The notes below the pieces were generated by a model, which worked only from the letters and a program-made list of their open reading frames with translations, was not told the origin of the DNA and did not search any database. 64,000 bases of DNA. Origin: Planctomycetota bacterium (GTDB lineage: Bacteria; Planctomycetota; Phycisphaerae; Phycisphaerales; UBA1924). The stretch is taken from positions 520,861 to 584,860 of the forward strand of contig JAFEBP010000005.1 in NCBI GenBank assembly GCA_018242605.1. Reading direction: 5' to 3'. The position numbers were made by a program, and so were the translations under genes. Numbering within the stretch: the stretch's first letter is position 1; the number at the start of each line of letters is the position of its first letter. Below are positions 9,233 to 18,133 of this stretch, piece after piece.

Positions 9233-11539
9233 CTAGCACCCGCCCTCCCAATACCCGAAGAACGTCTGCACGTCCGCGCCATCCACCCCGCCATCCCCGT
9301 TGATATCGCCGCCGCCGGATTCCCAGTCTGCGAAGAACGCCTGAACATCCGCGCCGTCCACCCCGCCATCGTGATTCCAGTCCGAGGGGCAATCGCACGA
9401 CGGGTATCCGCCCGTCAGTACCGCCTCCACGCTCCCCGGCATCAGCACATCCGCCAGCGCCAGGCCCCCCATCGCCACATCCGGCAACCCCGCCGAGTTA
9501 GGCTGGTACGCCAGCTGCGCCTGCGACCGACGATACAGGATGCTCGCGCCCGACAGAAACGTCTGCCTCGCGCCCATCCGGTACGCGTGGTACGCCCCCA
9601 CCACCTCCGCCGTTCCCCCACCAGCGGCGAACCCCATCAACGCCGGGAACGTCGTGATGTTGTACGGATGTCCGGCCAGACTGTCCGCGTTGTACCCATC
9701 CGGATTCGTCCCCGCCGAGAACACCGTGTAGTACTTGGGGCTGTTGTCATCCGTCCACGCGCCGTTGCTCGCCCGAAAGTTCGCCACGTGCTCCATCCAC
9801 GCCGCGTCCGTGCGAAAGCTCTGAATCGTCAGCAGCGGATACACCGTGATGAACGCCGGCCCGATCTGCCCCCATCCCGTGCTCGTCACGCCCCGCCCCG
9901 AAATGAACGCACCAGAAGGCCACACTCCCCGATCAAGCCACCGCGAACGCGCAACCACCCCGTTCCCGCTTCCGTACACCCCCGCTTCATCCGCGAACAG
10001 CACACCCTCGTGCCACCCGCCCGAGAGGGACGCCGGATCGCCCCCGCCCGCCGCAAGCCCCGTCAAGTACATCCGGCTTTGCGCATCGAAGTACCGGTCC
10101 CAGTTTGACACCCCGCAAATGATCTCCCTCGCCGCGGCATCGATCTGCGCATCCCCAGCGAAGTACGCCCTCGCCCGAGCCGCCGCCAGCACGATCTTCA
10201 TCGTGCTCATCGTCGAATACTCCGGATCCCAACCCGGCTTCACGCCCCCGGTAACCGGATCAATCCAGTGCCGGTAGATCCCGTCCGCGTTCCTGCTCGG
10301 CCGCGGCCCCGCCGCCAACCCCGCGTACCGGTTCAGAATCTGCCGCACCAACGGCAACGCCTGCGGATCACCGTTAATGTGATGGTTCATGAGCAGCAGC
10401 AGCACGGTCCACGCAGCTCCGTCCGGCGTCGCCGGATGGAAACGCGTCCAACCGATCTGCACATCCCCGTCGATCACCCACCCCGCCGGCTCACCATCGG
10501 GCGAAATGAGCCCCTTGCCGAACCGCACGACCTGCGCGAACTCGTCCGCAACGAAACCCGTGTACGACAACCTCGTGTCCGACGCATCCCGGATCACCAG
10601 CGCATCGCCGGCCGCCGCGCCCGCCAGCATCGCCCCATCGGCCGTCGCGCACAGCGACACCAACCCGGGCATACCACGCACATACACGCTGGGCGCAAAG
10701 CCCGTCTGCCCCCGCGCCATCGCCGTGCTCACATAACCGATCTGCGCATCCCCCGCCCCCGTCGCCGAAGGGTACAGCACGTACAGCCCCGCGTTCGCCG
10801 TTGCTCCATATTGATCGCTCCACGCCAACCCCTGAATCGTCGCAGGCGTCGTGCCCACCGAGGTAAACGTCTGCGGCAGAGTCCCCAGCGGAGCCCGGTA
10901 CACCGTGCTCCCGTTGCCCACATACATGTGCGGCCCGTTGCGGTCCACCGCGACCACCGTCCGCACCCCCGTCGTCCCCACCACCTGCGTCCCCAGTTGC
11001 GATCCCGTCGCGTCGTTGTGACCCGCGTTGAACACCCGCACCGTCCCGCTGAACGCCGTGTACAGCCGCCCGAACGCGAACGCAAGCGAACCGGTGTTGG
11101 TCGTATTGAACCCGCCCAGTTCCGCCCGCGCAAACACGCTGAGCACGCCCGTCGAGGTGTCGTACCGCAACACCGCGTCCCCCGGCTGACCGTCCGGCGC
11201 GTTCACCGTGTCGCACACCCCGATGAACAACCACCGCCCCGAGTCAGAGAAGCACAGCGACGTCGGCCCGTCCCCATCCGAGTTGAAGTTCATCCACGGC
11301 AGCAGCACGGTCATCTCCGCCGCGGAAATCGAATGCACCAGCCGCCGGTCGATGTCCCGCACCTCCACCACATCGCCCCGCGAATCCGCTGTCGCGTACC
11401 ACCCCGCCACGCTCGCCGCCGCTGTCGCCACCGGATAATCCGCGCCCCCCACGTTCCACGCCGAAGTCACAGGCTGCGCACCAGCGCCCGTCGCCAGAAC
11501 ACACGCCGACACACACAACAGGCATTTGCAGGGTTTCAA
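9233..11539 (-). CDS. Secreted protein with N-terminal propeller-like part, alpha/alpha-barrel-like middle and GC-type dockerin tail
   Basis: I place the start at TTG 11539 because GGAG lies 7 nt upstream and the signal peptide then begins directly (KPCKCLLCVSACVLATGAGAQ); ATG 11560 is an in-frame alternative without a ribosome site. About 768 residues. Residues ~30-370 form repeated beta segments typical of a propeller (DNSSL-like blades, VFARAELGGFN, MYVGNGSTVYRA). Residues ~390-690 are helical with Trp/Tyr-rich turns (GIYRHWIDPVTGGVKPGW, GGWHEGVLFADEAGVYG), reminiscent of alpha/alpha-barrel glycan-active enzymes, but no catalytic motif is certain. The C-terminus has two dockerin-like calcium loops (DWNHDGGVDGADV, DINGDGGVDGADV) and ends WEGGC. 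Likely exported and surface-attached. Confidence 0.78.
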   Translation of the reverse strand: MKPCKCLLCVSACVLATGAGAQPVTSAWNVGGADYPVATAAASVAGWYATADSRGDVVEVRDIDRRLVHSISAAEMTVLLPWMNFNSDGDGPTSLCFSDSGRWLFIGVCDTVNAPDGQPGDAVLRYDTSTGVLSVFARAELGGFNTTNTGSLAFAFGRLYTAFSGTVRVFNAGHNDATGSQLGTQVVGTTGVRTVVAVDRNGPHMYVGNGSTVYRAPLGTLPQTFTSVGTTPATIQGLAWSDQYGATANAGLYVLYPSATGAGDAQIGYVSTAMARGQTGFAPSVYVRGMPGLVSLCATADGAMLAGAAAGDALVIRDASDTRLSYTGFVADEFAQVVRFGKGLISPDGEPAGWVIDGDVQIGWTRFHPATPDGAAWTVLLLLMNHHINGDPQALPLVRQILNRYAGLAAGPRPSRNADGIYRHWIDPVTGGVKPGWDPEYSTMSTMKIVLAAARARAYFAGDAQIDAAAREIICGVSNWDRYFDAQSRMYLTGLAAGGGDPASLSGGWHEGVLFADEAGVYGSGNGVVARSRWLDRGVWPSGAFISGRGVTSTGWGQIGPAFITVYPLLTIQSFRTDAAWMEHVANFRASNGAWTDDNSPKYYTVFSAGTNPDGYNADSLAGHPYNITTFPALMGFAAGGGTAEVVGAYHAYRMGARQTFLSGASILYRRSQAQLAYQPNSAGLPDVAMGGLALADVLMPGSVEAVLTGGYPSCDCPSDWNHDGGVDGADVQAFFADWESGGGDINGDGGVDGADVQTFFGYWEGGC

Positions 11540-11571
11540 TACATATCTCCAGCCCCACATCCAGGTGCGGC

Positions 11572-13638
11572 ATGATCATCCCCGTCACGCGCTTACAGTC
11601 GTCCGTGGCCGAAACACGAACGCCAACCCCTGATGGTACGGGCCTCATCACGCACGACCCCTGGTTGGAGCCCTACGCGCCCGCATTACGCCAGCGTTAT
11701 CGGCGTTTTCAGGAGCTTTTGGAGCGCATCAACCACGACGAATCATCCCTCACGGCATTCGCCAGCGGCCACGAACGGCTCGGATTCACCCGCGGCCTCA
11801 AGGACGGCGAGCCTGGCGTCTGGTACCGCGAGTGGGCCCCCGGCGCCACCGGCATGTTCCTCGTCGGCGACTTCAACGAGTGGAACCGCTACTCGCACCT
11901 GATGAACCGCGACGAGCACGGCGTCTTTAGCCTCTTCCTCCCCGACCGCCAGTACGTCCGAACCCTCCGCCACGAATCCCGCGTCAAGTGCCACGTCGTC
12001 ACGCCCACCGCCGATTCCGACCGCATCCCCGCGTACATCCGCCGCGTGGTCTTCGATGCCGACGGCACCAACGCCGCGGGCCAGCTCTGGATGCCCCCGC
12101 CCTTCCGCTGGCGTCACCCGCGACCCGCCGCCCCGCGTTCGCCCCGCATCTACGAGGCCCACGTGGGAATGTCGATGGAAGAGGGCCGCATCGGCACCTT
12201 CCGCGAGTTCGAGCGCATCGTCCTCCCCCGCATCGCCTCCGCCGGATACAACACCATCCAGCTGATGGCCGTGCAGGAACACCCGTACTACGCCAGCTTC
12301 GGCTACCACGTCAGCAACTTCTTCGCCGTCTCCTCCCGCTTCGGCACGCCCGATGACTTCAAACGCCTCGTCGACACCGCCCACGGCCTGGGCGTCCGCG
12401 TCATCATGGACATGGTCCACAGCCACAGCGTAAAGAACACGGTCGAGGGCCTCAACGGTTTCGACGGCACCGATCATCAGTACTTCCACGCCGGCGCCCG
12501 CGGCCAGCACCCCGCGTGGGATTCCCTCCTCTTCGACTACGGCAAGTGGGAAGTCCTTCGCTTCCTCCTCAGCAACGTCAAGTTCTGGCTCGACGAGTAC
12601 AACCTCGACGGCTTCCGCTTCGACGGTGTCACCAGCATGATGTACACGCATCACGGCTTAGGCCAGGGATTTGCCTCCTACGACGACTACCTCATCAACG
12701 GCATCGACGAAGACGCCATCACCTATCTCCAGCTCGCCAACCAGGTCACCCACGCCGCCAACCCCCAGTCCACCGTCATCGCCGAGGACGTCTCCGGCAT
12801 GGTCGGCCTCTGCCGCCCCGTCGACGAGGGCGGAATCGGCTTCGATTACCGCCTCGCGATGGGAATCCCCGACTACTGGATCAAGCAACTCCGCGAAGTC
12901 CGCGATGAAGACCGCCGCATGGAGGACATGTTCGGCGTCCTCTGCAACCGCCGCTACATGGAGAAGCACATCGCCTACGCCGAGAGCCACGACCAGGCCC
13001 TCGTGGGCGACAAGACCATCGCCTTCTGGCTCATGGATCAGGACATGTACTGGAACATGAGCAAGGCCTCCCAGAGCCTGGTCATCGACCGCGGCGTCGC
13101 CTTGCACAAGATGATCCGCCTGGTCACCTTCGCCCTCGGCGGCGAGGGTTACCTCAACTTCATGGGCAACGAGTTCGGCCACCCCGAGTGGATCGACTTC
13201 CCCCGCGAAGGCAACAACTGGTCTTACCACTACTGCCGACGCCAGTGGTCGCTCGCCGACAACCCCGATCTGCGCTACGGCGACATGGGCGCATTCGACC
13301 GCGCGATGCAGAAGCTCGACGAACAGCACAACCTGCTCGCGTCCCCCGGAGCCGAACGAGTCCTGGTCCACGAGGACCACAAACTCCTCGCCTTCCGCCG
13401 CGCCGGCCTTACCTTCGTCTTCAACTGGCACCCCACCGCCTCGCGCGAGGGACTGCGCATCCCCGTCTGGCCCGGCCACGGCCAGCGGATGATCCTCAAC
13501 AGCGACGACAAATCGTTCGGCGGCCACGGCTTGGTGGTGCCCGACCAGCACTACCCCCTCGCTCAGGACGACGGCGGCCCCTGCGTCCGCATTTACCTCC
13601 CCGCCCGCACCGTCCAGGTCCTCGCCCCGGTCGCCTGA
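11572..13638 (+). CDS. glgB: 1,4-alpha-glucan branching enzyme, eukaryotic-type (GH13)
   Basis: The 688-residue protein has a CBM48-like N-terminal domain (VWYREWAPGATGMFLVGDFN) and a GH13 barrel: YYASFGYHVSNFFAVSSR, MDMVHSHS, DGFRFDGVTSMMY (nucleophile Asp), IAEDVSGM (acid Glu) and YAESHDQALVGDK. It ends with an all-beta domain. These motifs, and NEFGHPEWIDFPR, are much closer to eukaryotic branching enzymes (human GBE1 type) than to E. coli GlgB. It makes alpha-1,6 branches in glycogen. ATG 11572 has no clear ribosome site; GTG 11605 is an alternative. Its 5' end is almost back to back with the dockerin gene, so the two share a very compact divergent promoter. No other glycogen gene is next to it. 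Confidence 0.93.
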   Translation: MIIPVTRLQSSVAETRTPTPDGTGLITHDPWLEPYAPALRQRYRRFQELLERINHDESSLTAFASGHERLGFTRGLKDGEPGVWYREWAPGATGMFLVGDFNEWNRYSHLMNRDEHGVFSLFLPDRQYVRTLRHESRVKCHVVTPTADSDRIPAYIRRVVFDADGTNAAGQLWMPPPFRWRHPRPAAPRSPRIYEAHVGMSMEEGRIGTFREFERIVLPRIASAGYNTIQLMAVQEHPYYASFGYHVSNFFAVSSRFGTPDDFKRLVDTAHGLGVRVIMDMVHSHSVKNTVEGLNGFDGTDHQYFHAGARGQHPAWDSLLFDYGKWEVLRFLLSNVKFWLDEYNLDGFRFDGVTSMMYTHHGLGQGFASYDDYLINGIDEDAITYLQLANQVTHAANPQSTVIAEDVSGMVGLCRPVDEGGIGFDYRLAMGIPDYWIKQLREVRDEDRRMEDMFGVLCNRRYMEKHIAYAESHDQALVGDKTIAFWLMDQDMYWNMSKASQSLVIDRGVALHKMIRLVTFALGGEGYLNFMGNEFGHPEWIDFPREGNNWSYHYCRRQWSLADNPDLRYGDMGAFDRAMQKLDEQHNLLASPGAERVLVHEDHKLLAFRRAGLTFVFNWHPTASREGLRIPVWPGHGQRMILNSDDKSFGGHGLVVPDQHYPLAQDDGGPCVRIYLPARTVQVLAPVA

Positions 13639-13660
13639 CCTCCCGCCCGGCACCAAAAAG

Positions 13661-13689
13661 AAAAAACGCCCGGCATTCGCCGAGCGTTT
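13661..13689 (-). terminator. Rho-independent terminator of tRNA-Arg
   Basis: On the minus strand, an 11-bp imperfect stem (AAACGCTCGGC / GCCGGGCGTTT) with a GAAT loop is followed by a T-rich tract. It lies directly after the tRNA 3' end and before the glgB stop. Confidence 0.75.
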
Positions 13690-13692
13690 CAA

Positions 13693-13766
13693 CACGGGTG
13701 ATAGGAGTCGAACCTATAACCTCCTGATCCGTAGTCAGGTGCTCTATCCAATTGAGCTACACCCGC
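13693..13766 (-). tRNA. tRNA-Arg (anticodon ACG)
   Basis: A 74-nt cloverleaf can be drawn on the minus strand: acceptor stem GCGGGTG / CACCCGT (one G-T pair), D arm TAGCTCAATTGGATAGAGCA, anticodon stem CCTGA/TCAGG around loop CTACGGA with anticodon ACG, and T arm TAGGTTCGACTCCTA. The discriminator base is G. The 3' CCA is not encoded. The ACG anticodon is normally edited to ICG and reads CGU, CGC and CGA arginine codons. Confidence 0.93.
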
Positions 13767-13866
13767 ACAACGCGGCCATCCGCGCGATTGGGACGAAATA
13801 GTAGGACGCGGGAGCCAGTGTGACAAGCCACACGCCAACTCATCCCAGCGCCCTTGCCCATCCGGC

Positions 13867-16689
13867 TCACTCAGGCTTGGGCCGCTTGTTCAGTTCACTC
13901 GCCGACAACTTGCGCCGAGCCGCGCCGTAGAGCGTCCGCACCTGCGGCTTCGCCGGCGCAGGCTTGGGAGCGGGCTGTGCAGCGGGCGCCGGGCGCGGTT
14001 CCGGAGCCTGACGCGGCTCCCTCGGAGCCCGATCGCCACCCCTGTCCCCACCCCGGCCCTGATTGCGTCCCTGATCTCGCGGACGGTCATCGCGCCGTTG
14101 ATCCCCGTGCGGACGGTTACCGTGCGGACGATTCGCGTGCCCGCCGTGTGGGGCGGACTGTGCCGGTGGGGATCCACCTTGGCCCTGCTGCTGGCCACCA
14201 CCCCCACCGCCCCCGCGACCGCCGCGGCCGCGACGACGCCGGCGCCGACGACGACCGCCCTGGCCGCCTTCCTGCCCATCGGCGGGTGCTCCGGCCCCAG
14301 CCTCGTTTTCGGCGCCCTGCGGCCCTTGCGAATCGTCTTCGCCTTCTTCATCAGCGCTTTCTGGCGCTTCGGTTTCCGCCACCGGCGCCGGCGAAGGGCT
14401 CTCGTCGTTGAACCGGTCGACTGATTCATCGCTTACAACCGGCGCCGCCGCTTGCGGAGCCGGCGTCGGCACGTCAACATCCCACGAACTCTTCTCGGTC
14501 GCATCCGTCGCGGGAGGCATCCCGATCAATCGGTCATCATCGGCGGATGGCGAATTGTCGAACTCCGGCGCTCCCTCACCGCCCGCCTGCCCGTCACCAG
14601 GCGCTCCGCCTGGCGCGCCAACCGCGCCCTCGCCGCCGCGACCGCCGCGGCCACGACGACGCCTGCGCCGACGGCGACGCCCACCTTCCCCGCCTTCCTG
14701 ATCGCCGGTCGGCCCGGTGCCGCCCTGCGCAGGCTGCGCCCCACGGTCGCCGCGAGGCTCTTCGGGCCGCTCCTGAGGCGGACGGCCCTGAGGTGCCTGC
14801 CCGCCCCGGGGTTCACCGCGAGACTCTCCGCCGCGGCCCTGCTGAGGCTGCCCGGCCGCGCCCTCGCGTCCGCGCCCGCCCCGGCCGCGTCGCCGACGCT
14901 TGCCGCGGCGCTCGCCCTGCCCATCGCCCTGCTGCGCTCCCGCCTGCGGCAGATCCTCTTCGATGATGTCCGCCTCGTCGATCTCGATCGGGTGAACATC
15001 CATCTGCTCGGGCTCTTCCGCCGCGTCGGCCGCTTCTTCCGCCGCACGCACCTCGCGTGCCTCAGCGTCTGGATCGCCCGCCCAGTCGGATTCAGCTTCG
15101 GGACCCTTGGGCTCCACCCACTCCACCAGTTCCTTGTCCGCGTTCGCTCGCGAAAGCGCGGTGGTATCGATGTCCGCGCCCTGATCGTCGTACGCGTAGA
15201 ACGACACGCGGTCGATCGGCAGCGCTTCGCTGACCCGAACGTCAACGTGCTTGCCGTAATGCCGCTCCATGCGCCCCAGCAACTGCCGCTTGTGGCTCAG
15301 CAGTTCGCCCGCCACGCGCGGCGCCACAGCAAGTTCAACCTTGTGCACGCGATCCACGTCCAGGATCGCCCCCAACTGCCGCAGTGCATCGCTCGCGATC
15401 GAGTCGGGCTTCTGCACCATGCCGCGTCCGCGGCACGTCGGGCAATCGGAGAAGTGCGTGCTCTCGTGGCTCGGCCGCATCCGCTGCCGCGTCATCTCCA
15501 GGATGCCGAATTCTGAAATCGACAGAATTGTCGACTTGGCCCGGTCCCTCTTGAGACGCTCCTTGAAGCGATTCTCGATGTCCTTGCGGTGCTCGTGCCT
15601 CCGCATATCGATGAGGTCGTTGATGACGATGCCGCCCATGTCGCGCAGCCGCAGCTGCCGGCAGATCTCGTCCACCGCCTCGATGTTCGTCTGGTACGCG
15701 TTGGTCTCCGCATCCCGCGACTCGCGGCTCTTGCCGCTGTTCACGTCGATCGCCACCAGCGCCTCGGTCTGATCGATCACCAGCCGCCCGCCGCTGGGCA
15801 GCGGCACTTCGCGTGCGTGGATGAGCTCGATCTCCTTCTCGATGCCGAACGCGTGGAACAACGGGCTCTTGCCCGGGTACCGGTACAGCTTCGTCGTGCC
15901 GCGGGGCGCCACGATCTTCATGAACCTCGCCGCACGCTGCATCGCGATGTCGCTGTCGATGATGACGCGGTTGATGTCGTTGCTGAGCAGGTCCCGCAGC
16001 GAACGCACCAACAGGTCGCTCTCGCTGTACAGCAGCCGCGGCTTGCCGCCCGCCCTCAGCCGCCGCTCCATGTCCTTCCACAACCGCTGCAGGTACGCGA
16101 GGTCTCGCTTCAGGTCCGTCTTGGTCCGGTCCATGCCCGCTGTGCGCAGGATGAACCCGAACCCGTCGGGCAACTCCAGTTGGTCCAGGATCTGCCGCAT
16201 CTCCCGCCGCTGTTCCTCGTCCTCCACCTTGCGAGAGACCCCGACCTTGTCCATATACGGCATCATCACCAGGAACCGGCCCGGGATCGACATGTAGCTG
16301 GTCAGCGTCGGCCCCTTGGTGCCCACGCCTTCCTTCAGCACCTGCACGATGACTTCATCGCCTCGGCGCAGCGCATGCTGGATCAGCGGCCGCTCGCGCC
16401 GTGGAGTCTTGAGCCCCACGCGCTCGGTGGTGTCGCCGTCCTCGCCCGGGAAATACCGCGGGTGCAGGTCCGTGATGTGCAGGAACCCGTTCTCTCCGAT
16501 CCCGAAATCTACGAACGCCGCCTGGATCGCGGGCTCCACGTTCGCCACGCGCCCGACGTACACGTTGCCCACGCGGCTCGCCGTCGCGAACCGCTCCACG
16601 TACAACTCTTCCAACTTGCCGTCTTCCACGATCGCCACGCGGCACTCTTCGCCGGGGACGTAGTTGATCAACATCTGTGACTCTGCCAT
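13867..16689 (-). CDS. rne: Ribonuclease E/G family protein with long Arg/Gly-rich C-terminal tail
   Basis: ATG 16689 is preceded by GGAAGG, giving 940 residues; the open frame upstream is leader sequence. The N-terminal ~500 residues are the catalytic unit: an S1-like RNA-binding region (NVYVGRVANVEPAIQAAFVDFG), the 5'-sensor/RNase H-like part, catalytic Asp residues in VAIDVNSGK and VINDLIDM, and a CPTCRGRG zinc link. The family makes endonucleolytic cuts in mRNA and rRNA precursors. The last ~370 residues are disordered: acidic patches alternate with at least three Arg blocks followed by RGRGGRGG repeats, likely an RNA-binding or degradosome scaffold. It lies just upstream of tRNA-Arg on the same strand. 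Confidence 0.93.
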   Translation of the reverse strand: MAESQMLINYVPGEECRVAIVEDGKLEELYVERFATASRVGNVYVGRVANVEPAIQAAFVDFGIGENGFLHITDLHPRYFPGEDGDTTERVGLKTPRRERPLIQHALRRGDEVIVQVLKEGVGTKGPTLTSYMSIPGRFLVMMPYMDKVGVSRKVEDEEQRREMRQILDQLELPDGFGFILRTAGMDRTKTDLKRDLAYLQRLWKDMERRLRAGGKPRLLYSESDLLVRSLRDLLSNDINRVIIDSDIAMQRAARFMKIVAPRGTTKLYRYPGKSPLFHAFGIEKEIELIHAREVPLPSGGRLVIDQTEALVAIDVNSGKSRESRDAETNAYQTNIEAVDEICRQLRLRDMGGIVINDLIDMRRHEHRKDIENRFKERLKRDRAKSTILSISEFGILEMTRQRMRPSHESTHFSDCPTCRGRGMVQKPDSIASDALRQLGAILDVDRVHKVELAVAPRVAGELLSHKRQLLGRMERHYGKHVDVRVSEALPIDRVSFYAYDDQGADIDTTALSRANADKELVEWVEPKGPEAESDWAGDPDAEAREVRAAEEAADAAEEPEQMDVHPIEIDEADIIEEDLPQAGAQQGDGQGERRGKRRRRGRGGRGREGAAGQPQQGRGGESRGEPRGGQAPQGRPPQERPEEPRGDRGAQPAQGGTGPTGDQEGGEGGRRRRRRRRRGRGGRGGEGAVGAPGGAPGDGQAGGEGAPEFDNSPSADDDRLIGMPPATDATEKSSWDVDVPTPAPQAAAPVVSDESVDRFNDESPSPAPVAETEAPESADEEGEDDSQGPQGAENEAGAGAPADGQEGGQGGRRRRRRRRGRGGRGGGGGGGQQQGQGGSPPAQSAPHGGHANRPHGNRPHGDQRRDDRPRDQGRNQGRGGDRGGDRAPREPRQAPEPRPAPAAQPAPKPAPAKPQVRTLYGAARRKLSASELNKRPKPE

Positions 16690-17437
16690 CGGATTCCTTC
16701 CCGCGTCGTGCACCGCGGGGGTCGGCAGAATGCCGACGGCCGCGTCATCGCCGCGTTTTCGTCGCCGAGGCGGTGAACGCCACGGGAACGCACTCGGCCA
16801 GCCCCAGGCCTTGGGGTCGCCGAACCGGCACAACGCGCTGCACAGGAAAACCTCGATCCGCCGCGGCCCGGGACGCGGCAGACGCCGCGGAGCTCCGAAC
16901 CAATCGTCCGGGCCAATGTGCCGCGAGATCACACACGTGATCCACCGCGACGGCCGCCCGGTATGGCTGCCCTGCTCCGCCCGGCGAGTGTTTCTCGCAG
17001 CAAAGGCGGTGTGGGGAGCCCGAGTTCTTCCGGCACAGCGGGGCTCGCCGGATACGCCCGGGGCCACTCGCCGCACCGCTAGTTTTTTCTCCCAGGTCCC
17101 GCGATCTCTCGCAGAACGCACCGGAACACCCGGCACGTTCCTGGGTTTCATTCTGTCCGACGTCCCGCATCCGCGATCCGCCGGTCAATCTCATGACGCG
17201 GCCGCTAGGCCCACGCAGAGTTCTACTGGAGTAAGGGTAGACGTGCGGTCAGGGTGGGGCAAATGGCCAACATAGGGGGTATCCACGCGCAGCGCCCAGG
17301 AAGCGCCCCTCCAACAAACCGCCGCAGAGCGGCCATCACACGTCTTCCTCTCTTTGTCTTTCCGCCCGGTCCAGAACGCACGTGGCCGCTCAACACCGCA
17401 CGAGATTCAACCTCGCTCGCCAATCTACCATCCCACG
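16690..17437. other. Non-coding 0.75-kb gap: rne leader and divergent promoter region
   Basis: No convincing gene is seen on either strand. The frame upstream of rne stays open to 17151 but is rich in Arg/Pro/Gly and has no motif. The sequence probably holds a long rne 5' untranslated region, as is typical for autoregulated RNase E genes, and the promoter of the gene at 17438. Confidence 0.4.
17426..17431 (+). promoter_or_regulatory. Candidate -10 box (TACCAT) of the GyrI-like gene
   Basis: TACCAT ends 6 nt before the ATG at 17438, and no ribosome site is present. Consistent with a leaderless start. Confidence 0.35.
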
Positions 17438-17896
17438 ATGCAACCCCAAGTCCGCACCGTCCCGATCGAGATCACGATGGCAGGCTATTCCCTGCGCCAC
17501 GATCGCGGCAAGCGGTTCGGCGAAGAGATCATGACCCTGCTCGGGCGCCTCTGGCCCGTGATCAAGAACAACAGCATCCCCAACGACGGCATCACCCGCG
17601 TGGTCTACGAAGGGTGCGATGAAGGATGCACCCTCTTCGCCGGCGTGGTACTCGGCCCGGGCGCTGAGAAAGTCCCCGCCGCGGCGGACCTGGAGCGAAA
17701 AACAGTCCGCCTGACGCGCTACGCGGTCTGGAAGCACATCGGCCCATACCACCAGATCCCAGCCACGGGCGCCGCGATGACCAGAACGCTCGAAGCCGCC
17801 GGCCACCGAACGGGCTGGCCGATGGTCGAGGTCTACGGACATTGGACCAACGACGAGAGCAAGTTGGAAACGGAGACGTTTGTGGAACTGCGTTGA
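17438..17896 (+). CDS. GyrI-like small-molecule-binding domain protein
   Basis: From ATG 17438 the protein has ~152 residues. The pattern fits the GyrI-like / AraC effector-binding fold: an N-terminal strand (VRTVPIEITMAGYSLRHD), a helix with RLWPVIKN, RVVYEGCDEG, the strand LFAGVVLGPG, then RLTRYAVWKHIGPYHQIP and a C-terminal WPMVEVYGHW. In this family KHxGPY is a common signature and the domain binds amphipathic drugs or metabolites. There is no DNA-binding domain, so it is a stand-alone sensor or sequestering protein; its ligand is unknown. ATG 17480 is an in-frame alternative start. Confidence 0.7.
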   Translation: MQPQVRTVPIEITMAGYSLRHDRGKRFGEEIMTLLGRLWPVIKNNSIPNDGITRVVYEGCDEGCTLFAGVVLGPGAEKVPAAADLERKTVRLTRYAVWKHIGPYHQIPATGAAMTRTLEAAGHRTGWPMVEVYGHWTNDESKLETETFVELR

Positions 17897-18133
17897 GGCA
17901 GCCGCAGCGACCAACTTGAGATCCGCCAGAGTTATCCCAAGAGTGTTGTTGACGCGGCCGATGGTCGGGTTTGCACGATGATGTTGATACTGCCGTCGCC
18001 CTTGCTCTGATCATCGTCTTGATTCACACGGCAAGGTAGCCGCGCTCTCCTCGCTCCGATATCTCCAACAGTGGTCCGCCAGATCCGTGTGAATCGTCAA
18101 CCAATCCAGGTCGATGCTGCGCCATGTTTGCCG

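Noticed and set aside
10268..11575. 435-codon plus-strand frame opposite the dockerin gene
   Set aside because: Arg/His/Pro-rich shadow; the opposite strand has a signal peptide and dockerin motifs.
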